Positions 17,369-25,368 are shown, counted from the first letter of the stretch. The stretch is 64,000 bases of DNA from Eutrophocola sp963925675 (GCA_963925675.1 CAWUSW010000037.1:1-64000); one strand, 5' to 3'. The notes: a model not told the origin generated them from the sequence alone. Numbers and translations are program-made.

Positions 17369-19144
17369 ATGAATAAACAGATTCGTTACGGAGCTTATGT
17401 CAGAGAAGTCTCTCTCAAGCAGAGACAGATCAGTTTTAATCATTTAGCTCCCCGAATCGAAAAAGACGCCCAGGGGAATGATATCCCCTATCATGCTCCA
17501 AAAATCCAGTTACGTTCTCTGGATATCGCCAGAATAATAAAACCCTATGTCAGTGTCAGGTTGAATGAAAAGATCCGCGCGGTTCTTCCTTTGGCGGTAT
17601 ACCTGGTTTTATTTCAGCTTTTTATTCTCAAACAAAACGTTGTAGACCATTGGCAAATCACGGCAGGTCTGGCCTCTGTCATTATTGGTCTGATGTTATT
17701 CATGAAAGGTCTTAAAGTAGGCCTGATGCCATTTGGGGAAACCATTGGAAACATTCTGCCGAGTAAGTCGCCGTTACCTGTAGTTCTGCTTGTGGCTTTT
17801 GTTCTCGGCATAGGTGTTACCTTTGCTGAACCGGCTATTGGTGCTCTAAAAACAGCGGGCTCCATCGTTAATGTTAACGATGCCCCATACCTCTATGCCC
17901 TGTTAAATGATTATTCCAATCTGCTGGTATTGGTGGTTGGTATTGGAGTAGGGCTAGCTGCGGTTATTGGTACTTTACGTTTTTTGTACAGCTGGAGTAT
18001 GAAGCTGTTGATTTACTGCACGCTCATTCCTACTCTGGCATTAACTGTTTATGTGATGGGTAATCCCTCTCTGGCCAATGTGCTTGGACTGGCCTGGGAT
18101 AGTGGTGCGGTGACTAACGGCCCGGTCACTGTACCGCTGGTATTATCTCTCGGTATAGGCATTGCTGCGGCTGCTGGTAAGGGCAGCTCATCATTATCCG
18201 GTTTCGGCATTGTCACATTGGGGTCATTATTTCCGATTATTGGTGTACTTAGTCTGGCAATTTATATTTACTCGACAGTATCGGTTGAAGAGATTATTGC
18301 CAGTGCAGCCTTGGCTTCCCTGGTCCTTGATCCAGCCTGGCATGACACAACACCCTGGCTGGAAATCAAATTGGGGGTGCAGGCAATTGTGCCATTGGTC
18401 TTGTTCCTGTTAATGGTGCTGACTTTTCTCCTGAAAGAAAAAGTGAAGAACAAGCTCTATACTTTCTACGGTATTTACCTGTGTGTATTAGGCATGGTAA
18501 TTTTTAACGTGGGGCTCAGTTATGGTTTGGCCAAGCTCGGTGGACAATCCGGCGGCCTTGTCCCTGCAGCATTTACTTATATTAACTTTGTCAAAGACTC
18601 CCCCCTATATTCCTATGGCTTCGGAATTTTTTTTGCCCTGATTTTTGCCTGGATTCTCGGCTTTGGTGCTACCCTGGCTGAACCAGCATTGAATGCTTTG
18701 GGCTCGACTGTGGAAAACCTCACCAATGGCGCTTTCAAAAAATCCATGTTGATGTATTCAGGTGCCTTTGGTGTTGCTTGTGGTATTGGGCTTGGTATTC
18801 TGAAAATGGTGATTAGCGTTCCGGTAGTGTTGTTCTTGCTGCCTTTATATGGATTTGCCATATTCCTTACTTATATATCCACTGAAGATTTTGTCAATAT
18901 TGCCTGGGACAGTGCCGGCGTTACGACAGGACCTGTGACGGTACCTCTGGTATTGGCTATGGGCCTGGGCTTTGGTAATGCCATGGGCTCGTTGGATGGT
19001 TTCGGCATTCTGTCACTGGCGTCGATCTGTCCAATTATTGCTGTGTTGTTAACCGGTGTCTGGGTGCAATGGAAAATAAGACGCAGACATTTGCTTATCG
19101 AAAGAGAAAAAGCACCTATTGAAGTAGGAGTGGCTACCACATGA
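17369..19144 (+). CDS. DUF1538 double-domain membrane transporter
   Basis: The 591-residue protein has a cytoplasmic N-terminus of about 70 residues and then two homologous membrane halves. Each half carries an FAEPA-type motif (GVTFAEPAIGAL near residue 150; GATLAEPALNAL near 434) and a WDS motif (WDSGAVTNGPVTVPLVL near 243; WDSAGVTTGPVTVPLVL near 512). This is the DUF1538 family. In Halomonas two DUF1538 proteins, UmpA and UmpB, have been reported to act together as a Na+(Li+,K+)/H+ antiporter (from memory). Here both halves are one chain. It overlaps the first PII-like gene by four bases, so PII-type regulation of transport is likely. Confidence 0.88.
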   Translation: MNKQIRYGAYVREVSLKQRQISFNHLAPRIEKDAQGNDIPYHAPKIQLRSLDIARIIKPYVSVRLNEKIRAVLPLAVYLVLFQLFILKQNVVDHWQITAGLASVIIGLMLFMKGLKVGLMPFGETIGNILPSKSPLPVVLLVAFVLGIGVTFAEPAIGALKTAGSIVNVNDAPYLYALLNDYSNLLVLVVGIGVGLAAVIGTLRFLYSWSMKLLIYCTLIPTLALTVYVMGNPSLANVLGLAWDSGAVTNGPVTVPLVLSLGIGIAAAAGKGSSSLSGFGIVTLGSLFPIIGVLSLAIYIYSTVSVEEIIASAALASLVLDPAWHDTTPWLEIKLGVQAIVPLVLFLLMVLTFLLKEKVKNKLYTFYGIYLCVLGMVIFNVGLSYGLAKLGGQSGGLVPAAFTYINFVKDSPLYSYGFGIFFALIFAWILGFGATLAEPALNALGSTVENLTNGAFKKSMLMYSGAFGVACGIGLGILKMVISVPVVLFLLPLYGFAIFLTYISTEDFVNIAWDSAGVTTGPVTVPLVLAMGLGFGNAMGSLDGFGILSLASICPIIAVLLTGVWVQWKIRRRHLLIEREKAPIEVGVATT

Positions 19145-19533
19145 GTCAACGCGAAATTACCGTTTTAACAGATGTCTCCATGATTACCTGCATCGTGCAA
19201 AGGGGCATCGCAGACAAGATTGTTGCTGCTGCCCATGAAGCAGGTGCTACAGGCGCGACTATCTACTTTGCAGGGGGTGAAGGAGTAAGGGAGCGACTTG
19301 GTATTCTCGCTCTGGCAGTAGAAGCAGAAAAAGAAGTGATCATTGTGGCAGTAGCGGATGATCAGGCAGATCATATATTTGAGCGAATGTATATTGCCGA
19401 AGAACTGGATACACCGGGGATGGGCTTCATTTATATGACCAAGCTGGATAAGGCGGCTACCCATATTCCTCAGGAAATACTGGCAAAACTTGAAGCCGGG
19501 GAAATAAAGCCTGCGCCTAATGATAGGCTATAA
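19141..19533 (+). CDS. PII-like regulatory protein 1
   Basis: The 130-residue cytoplasmic protein has the PII ferredoxin-like fold pattern (DVSMITCIVQRGIADKIV, later EKEVIIVAVADDQADHIF). The T-loop region GGEGVRERLG lacks the uridylylated YRGAEY motif of GlnB/GlnK, so nitrogen-type modification is unlikely. Its ATG overlaps the transporter stop as ATGA, implying translational coupling. It probably binds a nucleotide or metabolite and gates the DUF1538 transporter, by analogy with GlnK-AmtB and SbtB. Confidence 0.85.
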   Translation: MSQREITVLTDVSMITCIVQRGIADKIVAAAHEAGATGATIYFAGGEGVRERLGILALAVEAEKEVIIVAVADDQADHIFERMYIAEELDTPGMGFIYMTKLDKAATHIPQEILAKLEAGEIKPAPNDRL

Positions 19534-19536
19534 ACA

Positions 19537-19881
19537 ATGAAACTATTCAGGCAAAAACTTATAACCAGCATCATGCCGAAAGGCGCAGGACATGATGTGT
19601 TACTGGGGCTGCGTAAGGATCACGGCATAAAAACCGGCAATATAAAAATGGCTCGCGGCGCCGGTCAGTACAACCCTTTGGCATTAAGAGGGATAGGTGA
19701 GCAAACTGAAAAAGAAATGCTGACAGTGATTGTGCCGGCTGATAAAGCTGATGAAATATTTGAGTATATTTATTTTCGGGCAAATATTGATGAGCCTCAC
19801 AGCGGTATTATTTTTCAGTCGGACTTAATGTATGCCTCTAAATACCGAATTCGTGAAGGTATAGCAGTAGAACAGGAATAA
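19537..19881 (+). CDS. PII-like regulatory protein 2
   Basis: This 114-residue PII-like protein starts only three bases after its neighbour's stop. It contains KLITSIMPKGAGHDVL and EKEMLTVIVPADKADEIFEYIY, the PII core pattern. Its T-loop (MARGAGQYNPLALRG) differs from both GlnB and its neighbour. Two different PII paralogs behind one transporter suggest a hetero-oligomer or separate control of the transporter's two halves. That is inference. Confidence 0.85.
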   Translation: MKLFRQKLITSIMPKGAGHDVLLGLRKDHGIKTGNIKMARGAGQYNPLALRGIGEQTEKEMLTVIVPADKADEIFEYIYFRANIDEPHSGIIFQSDLMYASKYRIREGIAVEQE

Positions 19882-19900
19882 ATAACTTTCCCGGCGCCTT

Positions 19901-21271
19901 TCAAAGCGCTAAATGTTGTTTAAACAATGGCAGTCTTTCATCCAGCCGGTGACTGGCCATGACAATAGTGGTTCGGTGTTGACTACTCAGATGTTCCAGG
20001 AAAAACATTACGCGGTGCCGATTGACTTCATCCAGGCCTTGCGTAGGCTCATCCAGAATGAGCAGGGCAGGTTGTTTGACCAGGGCGCGGGCGATCAGTA
20101 CCAGGCGTTGTTCGCCATAACTTAGATGCTTATAAGGTTTGGATGAATTTTCATGCATACCTACCAGCGCGAGCCATTGCCTGGCATGAGTGATTTGCAA
20201 CGCGCTGGGCTCATCATAAAGGCCAATAGTGTCAAAAAATCCGCTCAGGGTTATATGCAAAGCCGTTCCGGCGACACGGTGATCGCGATGCAAGCCTGGA
20301 GTCACGATGCCTATTTTTTTCTTCACTTCCCAGATGCTTTCACCGGAACCGCGTTGAAAACCCAGAACCTTGAGATCATTCCCGTAACACTGGGGATGAT
20401 CGCCTGTGACAAGGTTAAGTAGGGTGGATTTTCCTGAACCATTGGCACCAGTGAGCAGGGTATGATCGCCCTGATTCACGGTAAGGTTAATGCCTGAAAA
20501 TATAGTCAGGTCGCCATAGTGCACCTTGCCTTGAGTCAGGGTGAGCAATGGATCGCCAAGCGTTTGGCGAGGCAAGTCTTCAGGCCATTCGGGTAATTCT
20601 TCCGGGTTAAAAGCAAGCAGTGACCTGATGGCGGAATCGGCAAGGATTTCCTTTTGCCTGCCCTGGGCAATGAGCTCTCCTTTTTCCATTAGAGCCAGAT
20701 GAGAATGCCATGGGCTTATTTCATCAATGTTATTAATCAGGAACAGCAGCTGGGTCTGGTGATGCGTGATCAGGTAGGCAAAGAACTGTTGTAATTGCTC
20801 TCTGGATTGAAGATCCAGACTGTCATAGGGTTCATCTAGGATTAGAAAATCAGGTTGGCTAAGGATTGCCTGGGCGAGCAAGGCTTTTCGGCTTTCACCG
20901 CTACTTAACAGGCGATAGCCACGCTCCATAATTTTCTCGAGCCCCAGAAAAACCAGTTGTTCAGGAGTATCACCAGAAATGCCCAACAACTCACGCACCG
21001 TGCTTCCGGTATCAAGTCGGTCCATGAAGTCGCTGTCGTCCCTTTTCAGCTCCTGTTCATAGAGGTATTGCTGCTGCTCAAAGGAGAGCACAACAATATT
21101 GTTGAAATCATGGCTCAGTTCACCCTGTACCAGCTCGGTTTCTCCGCTAATCAGGTTTGCCAGTAACTGCTTTCCTGAGCCATTGCGGCCAATCACCGCC
21201 CAGCACTGATCGGGACTGATCTGCCAATCCTGGATGTTGAGATGAGTGGTGAGAATATTTTTCAGTTGCAT
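19901..21271 (-). CDS. modF: Twin-ATPase ABC protein, ModF-like
   Basis: The 456-residue protein has two ABC ATPase domains in one chain and no membrane segment. The second half matches E. coli ModF closely in pattern (GSGKSTLLNLVTGDHPQ, GFQRGSGESIWEVKKKIG). ModF is linked to molybdate transport or photorepair but has no firmly known role. Signatures LSSGESRK and LSYGEQRL and both Walker B motifs ending ILDEP are present. The first Walker A reads GRNGSGKQ: the serine or threonine after lysine is replaced by glutamine, which should weaken Mg-ATP binding. No molybdate transporter genes are nearby. It converges with the PII genes. Confidence 0.82.
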   Translation of the reverse strand: MQLKNILTTHLNIQDWQISPDQCWAVIGRNGSGKQLLANLISGETELVQGELSHDFNNIVVLSFEQQQYLYEQELKRDDSDFMDRLDTGSTVRELLGISGDTPEQLVFLGLEKIMERGYRLLSSGESRKALLAQAILSQPDFLILDEPYDSLDLQSREQLQQFFAYLITHHQTQLLFLINNIDEISPWHSHLALMEKGELIAQGRQKEILADSAIRSLLAFNPEELPEWPEDLPRQTLGDPLLTLTQGKVHYGDLTIFSGINLTVNQGDHTLLTGANGSGKSTLLNLVTGDHPQCYGNDLKVLGFQRGSGESIWEVKKKIGIVTPGLHRDHRVAGTALHITLSGFFDTIGLYDEPSALQITHARQWLALVGMHENSSKPYKHLSYGEQRLVLIARALVKQPALLILDEPTQGLDEVNRHRVMFFLEHLSSQHRTTIVMASHRLDERLPLFKQHLAL

Positions 21272-21456
21272 CGAAATGAAGTGACCGGGCTTTAATCAAT
21301 AAGCTGATCATTATACCGGCCATCCAGAGAAAAGTGATTGAATTAACAGGAAAAGTCGTCATTCAAATTGACTTGCAGAGCCAAATAATCCACAATTCAC
21401 AGCCTTGAAAAATCACAGCATTTGAGAAAATTAAGCAGAGCGAACTTGATCCCAGC

Positions 21457-21505
21457 GTAGGTCGGATAAGGTCGCAGACCGTCATCCAGCGCAGTAGAAA
21501 TTTAC
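21457..21505. repeat. REP-like spacer repeat, copy 1
   Basis: GTAGGTCGGATAAGGTCGCA begins a 49-base element that recurs at 21575-21623 with a few changes. The arms GTAGGTCGGAT and ATCCGAC (intact only in copy 2) are typical of REP palindromes. Each copy directly precedes a tRNA-Arg sequence, so this is one end of a tandem duplication of about 118 bases. Confidence 0.7.
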
Positions 21506-21570
21506 GCCCCCATAGCTCAGCTGGGCTATGCAAAGAAGTACCTAGCTGAACTAATAAACAGGGTTGAATA
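21506..21570 (+). pseudogene. Decayed tRNA-Arg copy
   Basis: TAGCTCAGCTGG of the D arm is intact, and AGTACCTAGCT and GAACTA align with the anticodon arm of the intact tRNA-Arg 118 bases downstream. An insertion breaks the D-loop region, the anticodon sequence is lost and no T arm or CCA remains. It cannot fold as a tRNA. E. coli carries several tandem argV-type copies at this position, and this looks like a dying second copy. Confidence 0.7.
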
Positions 21571-21574
21571 GTAA

Positions 21575-21623
21575 GTAGGTCGGATAAGGTCGCAGACCGC
21601 GATCCGACGCAGTAGAAAATTTC
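21575..21623. repeat. REP-like spacer repeat, copy 2
   Basis: Second copy of the 49-base element. GTAGGTCGGAT and ATCCGAC form an inverted repeat here, and GCAGTAGAAA ends the element next to the intact tRNA-Arg. Confidence 0.7.
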
Positions 21624-21700
21624 GCACCCGTAGCTCAGCTGGATAGAGTACCTGGCTACGAACTAGGGGGTCGCACGTTCGAATCGTGCCGGGTGCGCCA
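21624..21700 (+). tRNA. tRNA-Arg (anticodon ACG)
   Basis: A 77-base cloverleaf. Acceptor arms GCACCCG and CGGGTGC pair fully, the D arm contains TAGCTCAGCTGGATAGAG, and the anticodon loop reads CTACGAA (ACG, read as ICG after deamination). The T arm contains GTTCGAATC and CCA is encoded. It lies 12.75 kb after tRNA-Ser(GCU), its direct neighbour in E. coli. Confidence 0.97.
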
Positions 21701-21703
21701 TAT

Positions 21704-21738
21704 CAAAAAAGCTCGCATTTATGCGGGCTTTTTTTTGT
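21704..21738 (+). terminator. Rho-independent terminator of tRNA-Arg
   Basis: GCTCGCA and TGCGGGC pair (one T-G) around TTTA. The stem is flanked by A residues on the left and a run of eight T residues on the right. Confidence 0.92.
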
Positions 21739-21852
21739 CTTAATACTTTATAATTTTAATTCGTCTCAAAATAATCGACTATAAGTATTTGGCTTTAATG
21801 GTTTTAAATTTTCTCGGTTTGTTTTATACAGCTTTATTTTCTACCAACTGCT

Positions 21853-22585
21853 TTATTCAGGTTTGCAAAATAACATGGTGAAGCGATCTGATTTTCCACT
21901 GACTTCAGATTGTCCCACTTCCAGAATCAGTTGATCTTCGGGTATAGCCAGCAGGTCACTGAATTCTCGAAAATTAAACCGGATTGCTGAACTTCCTTGA
22001 TCACCAGAAGGGTCAACCCGGCGGCTGTTAAAGCGCGCATCCGGCTGGTTATGGCGCCGAGTGTGATCGATAATGCCATAGTTCTACCTGGTTTGAAGGC
22101 ATTAAACACAGTCCTGTTAAGGGCCATGTGATATCATATCTGGGGTTGTGATAATTCTGGAAAGTCAGAACGCTATCAACCGGTTCAACATCCCAGTTGC
22201 CTTCAGTACCAATGAAAAGCTCTCAAGGGGTGTTTTTTTCTCGTATGTTATAGTCTGGCTTGCTGACTCTATCCATGCCCGGCAGGGCCAGAGTAGGATC
22301 AATGGCGTCACTATAAGAGCCGAGTTCGGGTTGTGTAGAGTAGAGCTGGCCATCATCACCTAGCACCGGGCCAAGAATTTTGCTGTACCAGCCGCCAAAC
22401 GGCAGTATTTCTGTGACGTGCATATCATCTTTAAGGCCAAAAAAATCAAGAACCTGGACAAGTTTTTCTGTATATATCGAGCACTTTATCTTCTGTTGAG
22501 CGTATAACACTGGCCCTGGCCAGGATGATTTTCTGCTGGCTTGCAGACGTGGGCTGGGCTCTCGTGAGCTAAGCTGAAGATGCAC
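21853..22585 (-). pseudogene. SAM-dependent methyltransferase (COG4798-like), multiply frameshifted
   Basis: Pieces of one methyltransferase are found in order but in different frames of the minus strand. They are VLDFFGLKDDMHVTEILPFG with GGWYSKILGPVLGDDGQLY (22,480-22,350), VDSVLTFQNYHN (near 22,170), VFNAFKPGRTM (near 22,100), IIDHTRRHNQ (near 22,070), and GKSDRFTMLFCKPE ending at a stop at 21853. Together they give the glycine-rich SAM site and the usual LTFRN-HN and VD-H landmarks of this predicted methyltransferase family. At least three frameshifts are needed to join them, so the gene is dead. Confidence 0.8.
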
Positions 22586-22747
22586 AGTAAACTGAATATA
22601 ATTAACGAACGCAGTCGGTACATGAGGTACTCTTTGCCCGGGTATTTAGTTTAATGGTGGAGAGGCTTACTAGCTTAAAAAATGGAAATAGAATAACAAC
22701 AGGATCAGACAAGATTTTATCGATTAACCCTGAGAAGGCATCACGGT

Positions 22748-23530
22748 TTAAAGAGGTTTTGAGCGTTTTTGTAATAATTCCAGGATATTGCTGCTTAGTA
22801 TTAACGTTACGATAAGCAGGGCTATCGACATGGAGAACCATTGCAGGGAATAGGAGAAATTTCTGCCAGTATCAATAGCCACTGTCGGCCAGTGCCTGAT
22901 CAGAACACCAGGCTGATTTTCATCAAGGCGCACTTCATATGGGAAAAAGGTTTGCGAGAAAAGATGCGCTAATTCTAGAGTATTCAAATAACGAATTTCA
23001 ACTGGCCATTCTACATCACTTAAATCGATGTCATTGCTTCGGTCGGCCTGTTTTGGTGTTGGCACAAAAACCTGACCTTCGATGATGTGCTCACCATTTA
23101 TTGGCTCGATGTGTTTTTTAAGTTCGTCATAGGTGCTTGCATTAAACCAGCCACGATTAACAAAGACGATTTTGTCAGAAGAATCCAGCAGGAATGGAGT
23201 AATTACTGCATAACCTAGATAACCTTCATAGGCCTGATAGATCAGATAAAGCGTTTTATCGTTCTGAAATTCTCCCCTTAGGGAGACATGAAGGTTTTGA
23301 ATAGTCAGGGCATCTGCCTCCAGGCCTGCCATGGACACATCTTCAATGGGAAGTGCAAAACTTTCTCCCATTTCCGTATAATTTTCCTGAAGCTGAATCT
23401 TTTCCTGTGCGCGATCAAATTGCCACAGTCCAAGTCTGATAAAGACGCAAAAAACTATGAATACAAAGAACGCAACAATCCAGTTGAAACGGATTACTAA
23501 TTCTCTAAATGTGAAAGATTTGCTTGTCAT
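22748..23530 (-). CDS. SURF1-family cytochrome oxidase assembly protein
   Basis: The 260-residue protein has the SURF1 plan: a membrane segment near residues 15-33, the signature RLGLWQFDRAQEK, a periplasmic domain with VNRGWF near residue 124, and a second membrane segment near residues 230-250. SURF1 helps insert heme a into subunit I of aa3-type oxidases. It lies downstream of the cox operon on the same strand, consistent with that role, but about 500 bases and a separate small gene lie between. Confidence 0.93.
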   Translation of the reverse strand: MTSKSFTFRELVIRFNWIVAFFVFIVFCVFIRLGLWQFDRAQEKIQLQENYTEMGESFALPIEDVSMAGLEADALTIQNLHVSLRGEFQNDKTLYLIYQAYEGYLGYAVITPFLLDSSDKIVFVNRGWFNASTYDELKKHIEPINGEHIIEGQVFVPTPKQADRSNDIDLSDVEWPVEIRYLNTLELAHLFSQTFFPYEVRLDENQPGVLIRHWPTVAIDTGRNFSYSLQWFSMSIALLIVTLILSSNILELLQKRSKPL

Positions 23531-23713
23531 GGTGATTCTTTAAGTGTGGCTGATTTGCCAATTAGAATTCCATTTTACCATAAAAGCAGTCGATGATTAA
23601 CGGGGAGGGTAGAGAAGACTCAAATAAAAAAGCGGCAAGCTTCTATGAATTCAGCACATAAAAGGCAGTCGGCTATAAACAGGGTTATTTAATTATCAGA
23701 CTATAATCCTATC

Positions 23714-23791
23714 TTAGGCAATGCATGTAAATATTGTAATAATTCCACCTAATGCGATAAAACCTAATCCGCCACAAATGAACAATATCAT
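23714..23791 (-). CDS. 25-residue hydrophobic membrane peptide under a probable FNR promoter
   Basis: This very short gene encodes MILFICGGLGFIALGG and ends ITIFTCIA: a single membrane-spanning peptide with two cysteines and no charged residue. Support is unusually good for its size. A strong ribosome site (AAGGGGGG) lies seven bases before the ATG on the minus strand, a -10 hexamer TATAGT lies at 23842-23837, and an FNR-type box is centred 41.5 bases before the predicted transcription start. It sits between SURF1 and the cox operon. It could be a small oxidase subunit in the manner of CydX, or a membrane-active peptide. I recognise no homolog. Confidence 0.65.
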   Translation of the reverse strand: MILFICGGLGFIALGGIITIFTCIA

Positions 23792-23836
23792 TTAATCCCC
23801 CCTTTCTTGTTAATTTATTGATACAACTTGTCGTGA

Positions 23837-23878
23837 ACTATACGAGCAAACAGAATAATTCGCATTGATTTGGATCAG
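23837..23878 (-). promoter_or_regulatory. FNR/Anr-type box and -10 element before the 25-residue peptide gene
   Basis: TTGAT-TTGG-ATCAG at 23865-23878 matches the FNR consensus TTGAT-N4-ATCAA with one mismatch. The minus-strand hexamer TATAGT at 23842-23837 would place the start near 23830, putting the box at -41.5. That is the classical class II activation geometry, and it predicts induction at low oxygen. Confidence 0.6.
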
Positions 23879-24013
23879 CGGTTTTTAATAAAGTTCAAGG
23901 AAAGCACTGGTGGGAAGGTTAGAACTTGTATTGATTAGGGGTATGTATTCGATGTGCTCCAAAACTAAGGAGTTCAATATATGGAGTCAAGAAACAGGTC
24001 TTAAAAACTGCGT

Positions 24014-24047
24014 TGAAAAGAATAGCGGCTGGCTGTTGACCAGCCGC
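24014..24047 (-). terminator. Probable terminator at the end of the cox operon
   Basis: GCGGCTGG and CCAGCCGC form a perfect eight-pair stem with a seven-base loop. On the minus strand it is followed by TATTCTTTTC, a moderate T tract. It lies 11 bases after the stop of the last small gene of the operon. Confidence 0.7.
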
Positions 24048-24057
24048 ATGGTTTTAT

Positions 24058-24186
24058 TTAGCCATTGATGTAGAGAACAAAAGCCAGTCCAACAATCACT
24101 ACGACCATTATGACGGCAAAAGCGTCAGCATCGCTATCACCCCCTTCTTCGTATTGGTCCAGTTTATCTTCTTCGTTAAGCGTCAT
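24058..24186 (-). CDS. 42-residue single-span membrane protein, last gene of cox operon
   Basis: The peptide begins MTLNEEDKLDQYEEGG, is strongly acidic for about 22 residues, then has one membrane span (AFAVIMVVVIVGLAFVLYI) and ends ING. It starts 52 bases after the subunit IV stop, lies on the same strand, and is followed by the operon terminator. I infer a small accessory subunit of the oxidase, similar in plan to the tiny single-helix subunits of other heme-copper oxidases. The ribosome site is weak. I know no specific family. Confidence 0.7.
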   Translation of the reverse strand: MTLNEEDKLDQYEEGGDSDADAFAVIMVVVIVGLAFVLYING

Positions 24187-24238
24187 AATTTAGTTTCAGT
24201 CAGTTATTTTTGGATTTTGAAAAGATTAAAAAATGGAC

Positions 24239-24661
24239 TTAATGTCCCTTTTCCATAGCTTCGCCATGTTCTTCAACATGAACGTCTGCGACATGTATTC
24301 TTTCGGCAGCGGCAGGTCTTCCCATGTATTCAACACGTGTGTTGAATACCCAAAATCCTTCGGACATCATAGCGCCGATAAAAAATATAAGTAGCAGTGG
24401 GGGGCCTAGAATAGCAGTGATCAGGGCCATACGTTCCCACATTACATGCATGAATACTGCGATTATGAAGCCAGCTTTGAGCAACATGAAAATAATAATC
24501 AGGCTCCAGCGTAGCATTCCCTGAAAGTCGAAATAATCGACCATGTAAGACAATGAGCTAAGTACGAATAAAAGAATCCATACTTTCAGATATATACCAA
24601 TTGGATGCTGATCTTCATCGGAATGAGTAGCTTCAGCTTGTTGTGTATGAACGTTTCCCAT
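24239..24661 (-). CDS. Cytochrome c oxidase subunit IV family protein
   Basis: The 140-residue inner-membrane protein has three hydrophobic segments and the family stretch LKAGFIIAVFMHVMWER. This is the bacterial COX4 type found after subunit III in caa3 and bo3 oxidases. The histidine-rich C-terminus (ERIHVADVHVEEHGEAMEKGH) is longer than usual and might bind metal. It lies 35 bases after the second subunit III gene. Confidence 0.9.
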   Translation of the reverse strand: MGNVHTQQAEATHSDEDQHPIGIYLKVWILLFVLSSLSYMVDYFDFQGMLRWSLIIIFMLLKAGFIIAVFMHVMWERMALITAILGPPLLLIFFIGAMMSEGFWVFNTRVEYMGRPAAAERIHVADVHVEEHGEAMEKGH

Positions 24662-24696
24662 AATTTTAAAAACCCTCGCTGCCCTAATTTATTTAC

Positions 24697-25368
24697 TTAC
24701 CAGAGATAGAAAAATGCAAAGATGAACACCCAGACCAGGTCAACAAAATGCCAGTACAAGCCGGTAATCTCTACAATCGAGTAATCATTCTTTTTATCGT
24801 AGTCACCATTTTTTATTTTAAAAGCGATTGTCAGAAGATAGATTACGCCGCAACTCACATGTAACCCATGGAACCCTGTGACCATGAAAAATATTGAACC
24901 AAATTGCGGTGCGCCAAATGGGTTGCCCCATGGGCGGACGCCTTCACCGATCAGCTTTGTCCATTCAAAAGCCTGCATTCCTACAAAAGAAAGCCCAAAT
25001 AATGCAGTTACTACCATCAGCCAGAAGATTTTTTTCTTGTCCCGGAAATGAGCATACCGAACAGCTAACGCCATCGTTCCTGAACTAGTGATCAAGATGA
25101 ACGTCATGATTGCAATTAGAATCAAGGGAATATTATTTCCAAATAGTTCAAGCGCAAAAACTTCACTTGGGTAGGGCCATGGATCTGTAGTTGTCCTACG
25201 AACATTCATGTAGCCAATAAGAAAGCAGCTAAATATGAACGTGTCACTGATGAGGAAAATCCACATCATTAGTTTGCCCCAAGGCACGTGAAAGGCTTGT
25301 TTCGCAGAAGACCAGTCTGCTGCTATCGAGTTATTTTGTCCAGAAACGCTAAGTGATTCTCCACTCAT
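24697..25368 (-). CDS. Cytochrome c oxidase subunit III, second copy
   Basis: The 223-residue protein has five membrane segments and the subunit III hallmarks FFMVTGFHGLHVSCG and ITGLYWHFVDLVWVFIFAFFYLW. The N-terminus, FHVPWGKLMMWIFLISDTFIFSCFL, matches the heme-copper oxidase subunit III start. It is the second of two subunit III-type genes in a row, 23 bases after the first. The better match to the canonical family makes it the likely structural subunit III. Confidence 0.93.
   Translation of the reverse strand: MSGESLSVSGQNNSIAADWSSAKQAFHVPWGKLMMWIFLISDTFIFSCFLIGYMNVRRTTTDPWPYPSEVFALELFGNNIPLILIAIMTFILITSSGTMALAVRYAHFRDKKKIFWLMVVTALFGLSFVGMQAFEWTKLIGEGVRPWGNPFGAPQFGSIFFMVTGFHGLHVSCGVIYLLTIAFKIKNGDYDKKNDYSIVEITGLYWHFVDLVWVFIFAFFYLW

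Noticed and set aside
21506..21570. A second functional tRNA-Arg
   Set aside because: It lacks the anticodon loop, T arm and CCA end, so only a remnant is called.
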